Shown here one piece after another: positions 62,123-64,000 of a stretch of DNA of 64,000 nucleotides. Position 1 is the stretch's first letter. Each line of letters starts with the position of its first letter. The stretch is from contig NZ_CP109031.1 in assembly GCF_036226925.1 (NCBI RefSeq), positions 7,812,001 to 7,876,000 of the forward strand, in the 5' to 3' direction. This stretch comes from Streptomyces sp. NBC_00659. Lineage in GTDB: Bacteria; Actinomycetota; Actinomycetes; Streptomycetales; Streptomycetaceae. The position numbers and the translations under genes were made by a program. A model generated the notes under the pieces. It ran no database searches. It was not told the origin of the DNA and saw only the letters and a list, made by a program, of their open reading frames with translations.

Positions 62123-63727
62123 TCAGTAGGCACCGTGCCGACGCAGGGAGCGCGGTCGGCCGTCGGGATCGGCGATGACCCGGTAGAGCGGGTCGGTCAG
62201 GGCGCGCGTGATGCGGGACAGGCGCGGCGGGTGGTAGGTGCGCAGCCGTCCCGACGGTCGCGGACCGTGGCGGCCGTCGTCGTGCCACGCGTCCAGAGCG
62301 GCGGCCGAGTCGGCGTAGGCCGCAAAGGCGTGGCCCGGTTCGCAGAGTGCAGCCGCTTCCCCGTCCCCGTCGCGGTCAAGGTGTTCGAGATTCAACGACA
62401 ACCGCAGCTCGCGCGCGAAGACGCGGGCGCCGTCACCCAGGCCGCCGGGGTCCATCGGTTCACGGGAGTCACGGGTCTCGTCGAGGACAGCGCAGCTGAG
62501 TTCCGAATCGTGCGTCCAGGAGCGCCGGTTGACGTTGTCGGACCCGACCGAGGCCCAGGCATCGTCGATGACACAGACCTTGGCATGGACGTACACGGGT
62601 GTCCCGGCGTGATTCTCCAGGCTGTAGACGGCCACCCGGTCGCCGCCGGCCCGTCGCAGGACTTCCAGGGCGCGGATCCGGCCCAGCAGGTTCATCGGTG
62701 TGCTGATCCGCCCCTCCTGGTCCGGCAGTGGCGGCAGGACGGCGATCATCCGCAGTCCCGGATGATCCGCGAGAGCCTGGGCGAATGGCTGGACGGCACT
62801 CTCCGACCACAAGTACTGGTCCTCTAGGTAGATCAGCCGGCGTGCCCGCCGCAGGGACTTCGTGTAGGCGCGGGCGATGCTGCGTTCACCGTCGGGAGCG
62901 AACGGATAGCCCCTGAGGCGGTTCGGGTAGGTGCGCAAGATCTGGACCGTGTGGGAACCGCGCGGGCCCGGGTCGGGTTGCTGCACCGGGAGCGGATCCG
63001 CCCGCGTGTCCTCGTCCCGGAGTGCCGCCCGCAGCCGGCTGCGCGGGCTGCGACTGAGCGGAGCCGGGTCCGTCCACCGCTCACGGAACGTGGCCTCGAC
63101 ATCGCCGACGGCGGGCCCGCGCACCGCCAGCTGGATGTCGTGCCAGGGCGGACGGGAACCGTAGGCGTCGGCGATGGGTTGCGCCAGCGGGTCACCCTGA
63201 TGAGCGGCGTCGTCCCGACGGCTGTGGCACAGATCGATCCCGCCGACGAAGGCGACGTCCCGCTCGGGCCGACCCGGGTGGCGCAGCACCACGAACTTTT
63301 GATGGTGCGAGCCGCCCGGCCGCACCCGCATGTCGAGCAGGCACTCGCCTCCCGCCTCCTCGATCTCCTCCCCCAGGTGGTAGTTCTCCTGTTCGCTGAA
63401 CTGGAACCGATCCAGGTGTGAGCGCCACACCAGCCCCTTGACGACGACACCGCGGCGTGCGGCGTCGCACAACACATCGCCGATAGCGCTCTCCGGACCG
63501 TCCAGCAGCTCGTCAGGGTCACCCCGCCAGTCCGTGAACATCAACATGTCGCCGGCCCGCTGCGCCCGCACGGCCGCGAGCAGCTCGGCGAAGTACACCG
63601 CCCCGTGCACCAGGGGGCGGACGTCGTTGCCCGTGGACCACGCCGCACCGTCGGCATGACGGCGGTCCACCCGCGACGCAGGATTCCCCCGCTGAGCCGA
63701 GGTGAGCAGCCAGTCGGCGCGTTCCAC
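62123..63727 (-). CDS. Phospholipase D-family protein
   Basis: The protein has about 534 residues. Two HKD-type motifs are visible: HHQKFVVLRH followed by DVAFVGGIDLCHSRRDD in the first half, and VHAKVCVIDDAWASVGSDN with RRSW in the second. The two half-sites form one active centre that hydrolyses or transfers phosphodiester head groups through a phosphohistidine. Around the second motif come SLENHAGTPVY and RSWTHDSELS, as in cardiolipin-synthase-like PLDs. No signal peptide is seen. I chose GTG 63727, eight bases after GAAGGA; an ATG farther upstream lacks such a site. The gene appears to stand alone. Substrate is unknown. Confidence 0.88.
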   Translation of the reverse strand: MERADWLLTSAQRGNPASRVDRRHADGAAWSTGNDVRPLVHGAVYFAELLAAVRAQRAGDMLMFTDWRGDPDELLDGPESAIGDVLCDAARRGVVVKGLVWRSHLDRFQFSEQENYHLGEEIEEAGGECLLDMRVRPGGSHHQKFVVLRHPGRPERDVAFVGGIDLCHSRRDDAAHQGDPLAQPIADAYGSRPPWHDIQLAVRGPAVGDVEATFRERWTDPAPLSRSPRSRLRAALRDEDTRADPLPVQQPDPGPRGSHTVQILRTYPNRLRGYPFAPDGERSIARAYTKSLRRARRLIYLEDQYLWSESAVQPFAQALADHPGLRMIAVLPPLPDQEGRISTPMNLLGRIRALEVLRRAGGDRVAVYSLENHAGTPVYVHAKVCVIDDAWASVGSDNVNRRSWTHDSELSCAVLDETRDSREPMDPGGLGDGARVFARELRLSLNLEHLDRDGDGEAAALCEPGHAFAAYADSAAALDAWHDDGRHGPRPSGRLRTYHPPRLSRITRALTDPLYRVIADPDGRPRSLRRHGAY

Positions 63728-64000
63728 GTGACAGTCCTTCCAGTCAACGGCCCTTCCGGGATCTCCTGATAGATCCGTTACCCCATGACCGCGTGACCAC
63801 GCGATTCCTGCTCCGCCGGCCCTGCGAAGACCCAGCAACCAGCGGACCCACCCGACCCAGACCCGTAACGCAACGGCATTGCCTCTAAGCGCTGAGCACT
63901 TCTGATCCCGGCAGCCCGTCGGCTGCCGGGATTTGCGCTGCCGGTGCCGGCTCCGCTTTCGCGACGGATGAACAGAGGGGCTACGTCATCAGCCCGCGGC
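63728..64000. other. Window end with a csbD-type terminator copy
   Basis: GATCCCGGCAGCC and GGCTGCCGGGAT form a 12-bp stem (63904-63932). The hairpin and its flanks (GCGCT, AGCAC, CTGATCCCGGCAGCCCGT; then GCTGCCGGT) match the csbD terminator region at 42155-42210. No csbD-like gene remains to its left, so this looks like a transplanted or residual 3' end. Confidence 0.6.

Overview
The window looks like a chromosomal accessory region of a Streptomyces or close relative. GC is very high, GTG starts and overlapping stop/start junctions are common, and many families are typical of that genus: SAV_2336/VMAP genes, the HSP18 and HSP18-regulator pair, SCO5918, DUF2267, SigB-type sigma factors, and IS701/IS1380 elements. 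I had no database access, so family names come from recognising motifs and overall sequence.

Left end (1-8.55 kb): a four-gene operon with overlapping junctions that I read as a vWA-MoxR-associated (VMAP) conflict system. It encodes an alpha/beta hydrolase, a caspase-like VMAP protein, a MoxR-like AAA+ ATPase and a large SAV_2336/vWA protein with a second caspase fold that has lost its cysteine. About 0.7 kb beyond it lies the 3' half of a CAU-anticodon tRNA (8504-8551), the expected scar at the right edge of a tRNA-integrated island, so the operon was probably imported.

Sugar region (9.3-17 kb): an ABC importer operon (binding protein, permease, ATPase, LacI regulator) diverges from a PfkB kinase and faces the relic of a GH32 levanase. 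The two promoter regions carry the same tandem TGTCA-N4-TGACA operator. With the levanase relic and the FrcB-like binding protein, this points to fructose/levan use. A monooxygenase-fold enzyme, a LacI relic and a cold-shock gene follow.

Repeats: a segment of about 1.1 kb (a long non-coding leader dense in GCAGT motifs, a hairpin and a small MerR-like gene) occurs three times, at 18.96, 39.82 and 55.29 kb. Between copies 1 and 2 are a field of broken genes (21.1-23.0 kb), a lipid kinase, and an intact-looking catabolic cluster (24.6-37.2 kb). The cluster has a CYP102-type self-sufficient P450, an alcohol dehydrogenase, two TetR regulators with visible operators, an extradiol-type dioxygenase, an FAH-family hydrolase, an FAD hydroxylase, a frameshifted acetoacetyl-CoA synthetase and a nitroreductase-fold protein.

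Stress region (38-64 kb): SigB-type sigma factor with a broken anti-sigma neighbour, CsbD, DUF2267, HSP18 and its regulator, cold-shock proteins, DEAD-box helicase, CBS protein, SCO5918, hemolysin III, PP2C phosphatases, an RsbQ/RsbP/STAS operon and a phospholipase D. The csp-helicase unit at 47.7-48.6 kb is partly duplicated at 58.0-58.9 kb, where the helicase leader peptide is now fused to the RsbQ-like hydrolase. Many IS elements, relics and frameshifts mark this as fast-evolving DNA centred on stress sensing and partner-switch signalling.
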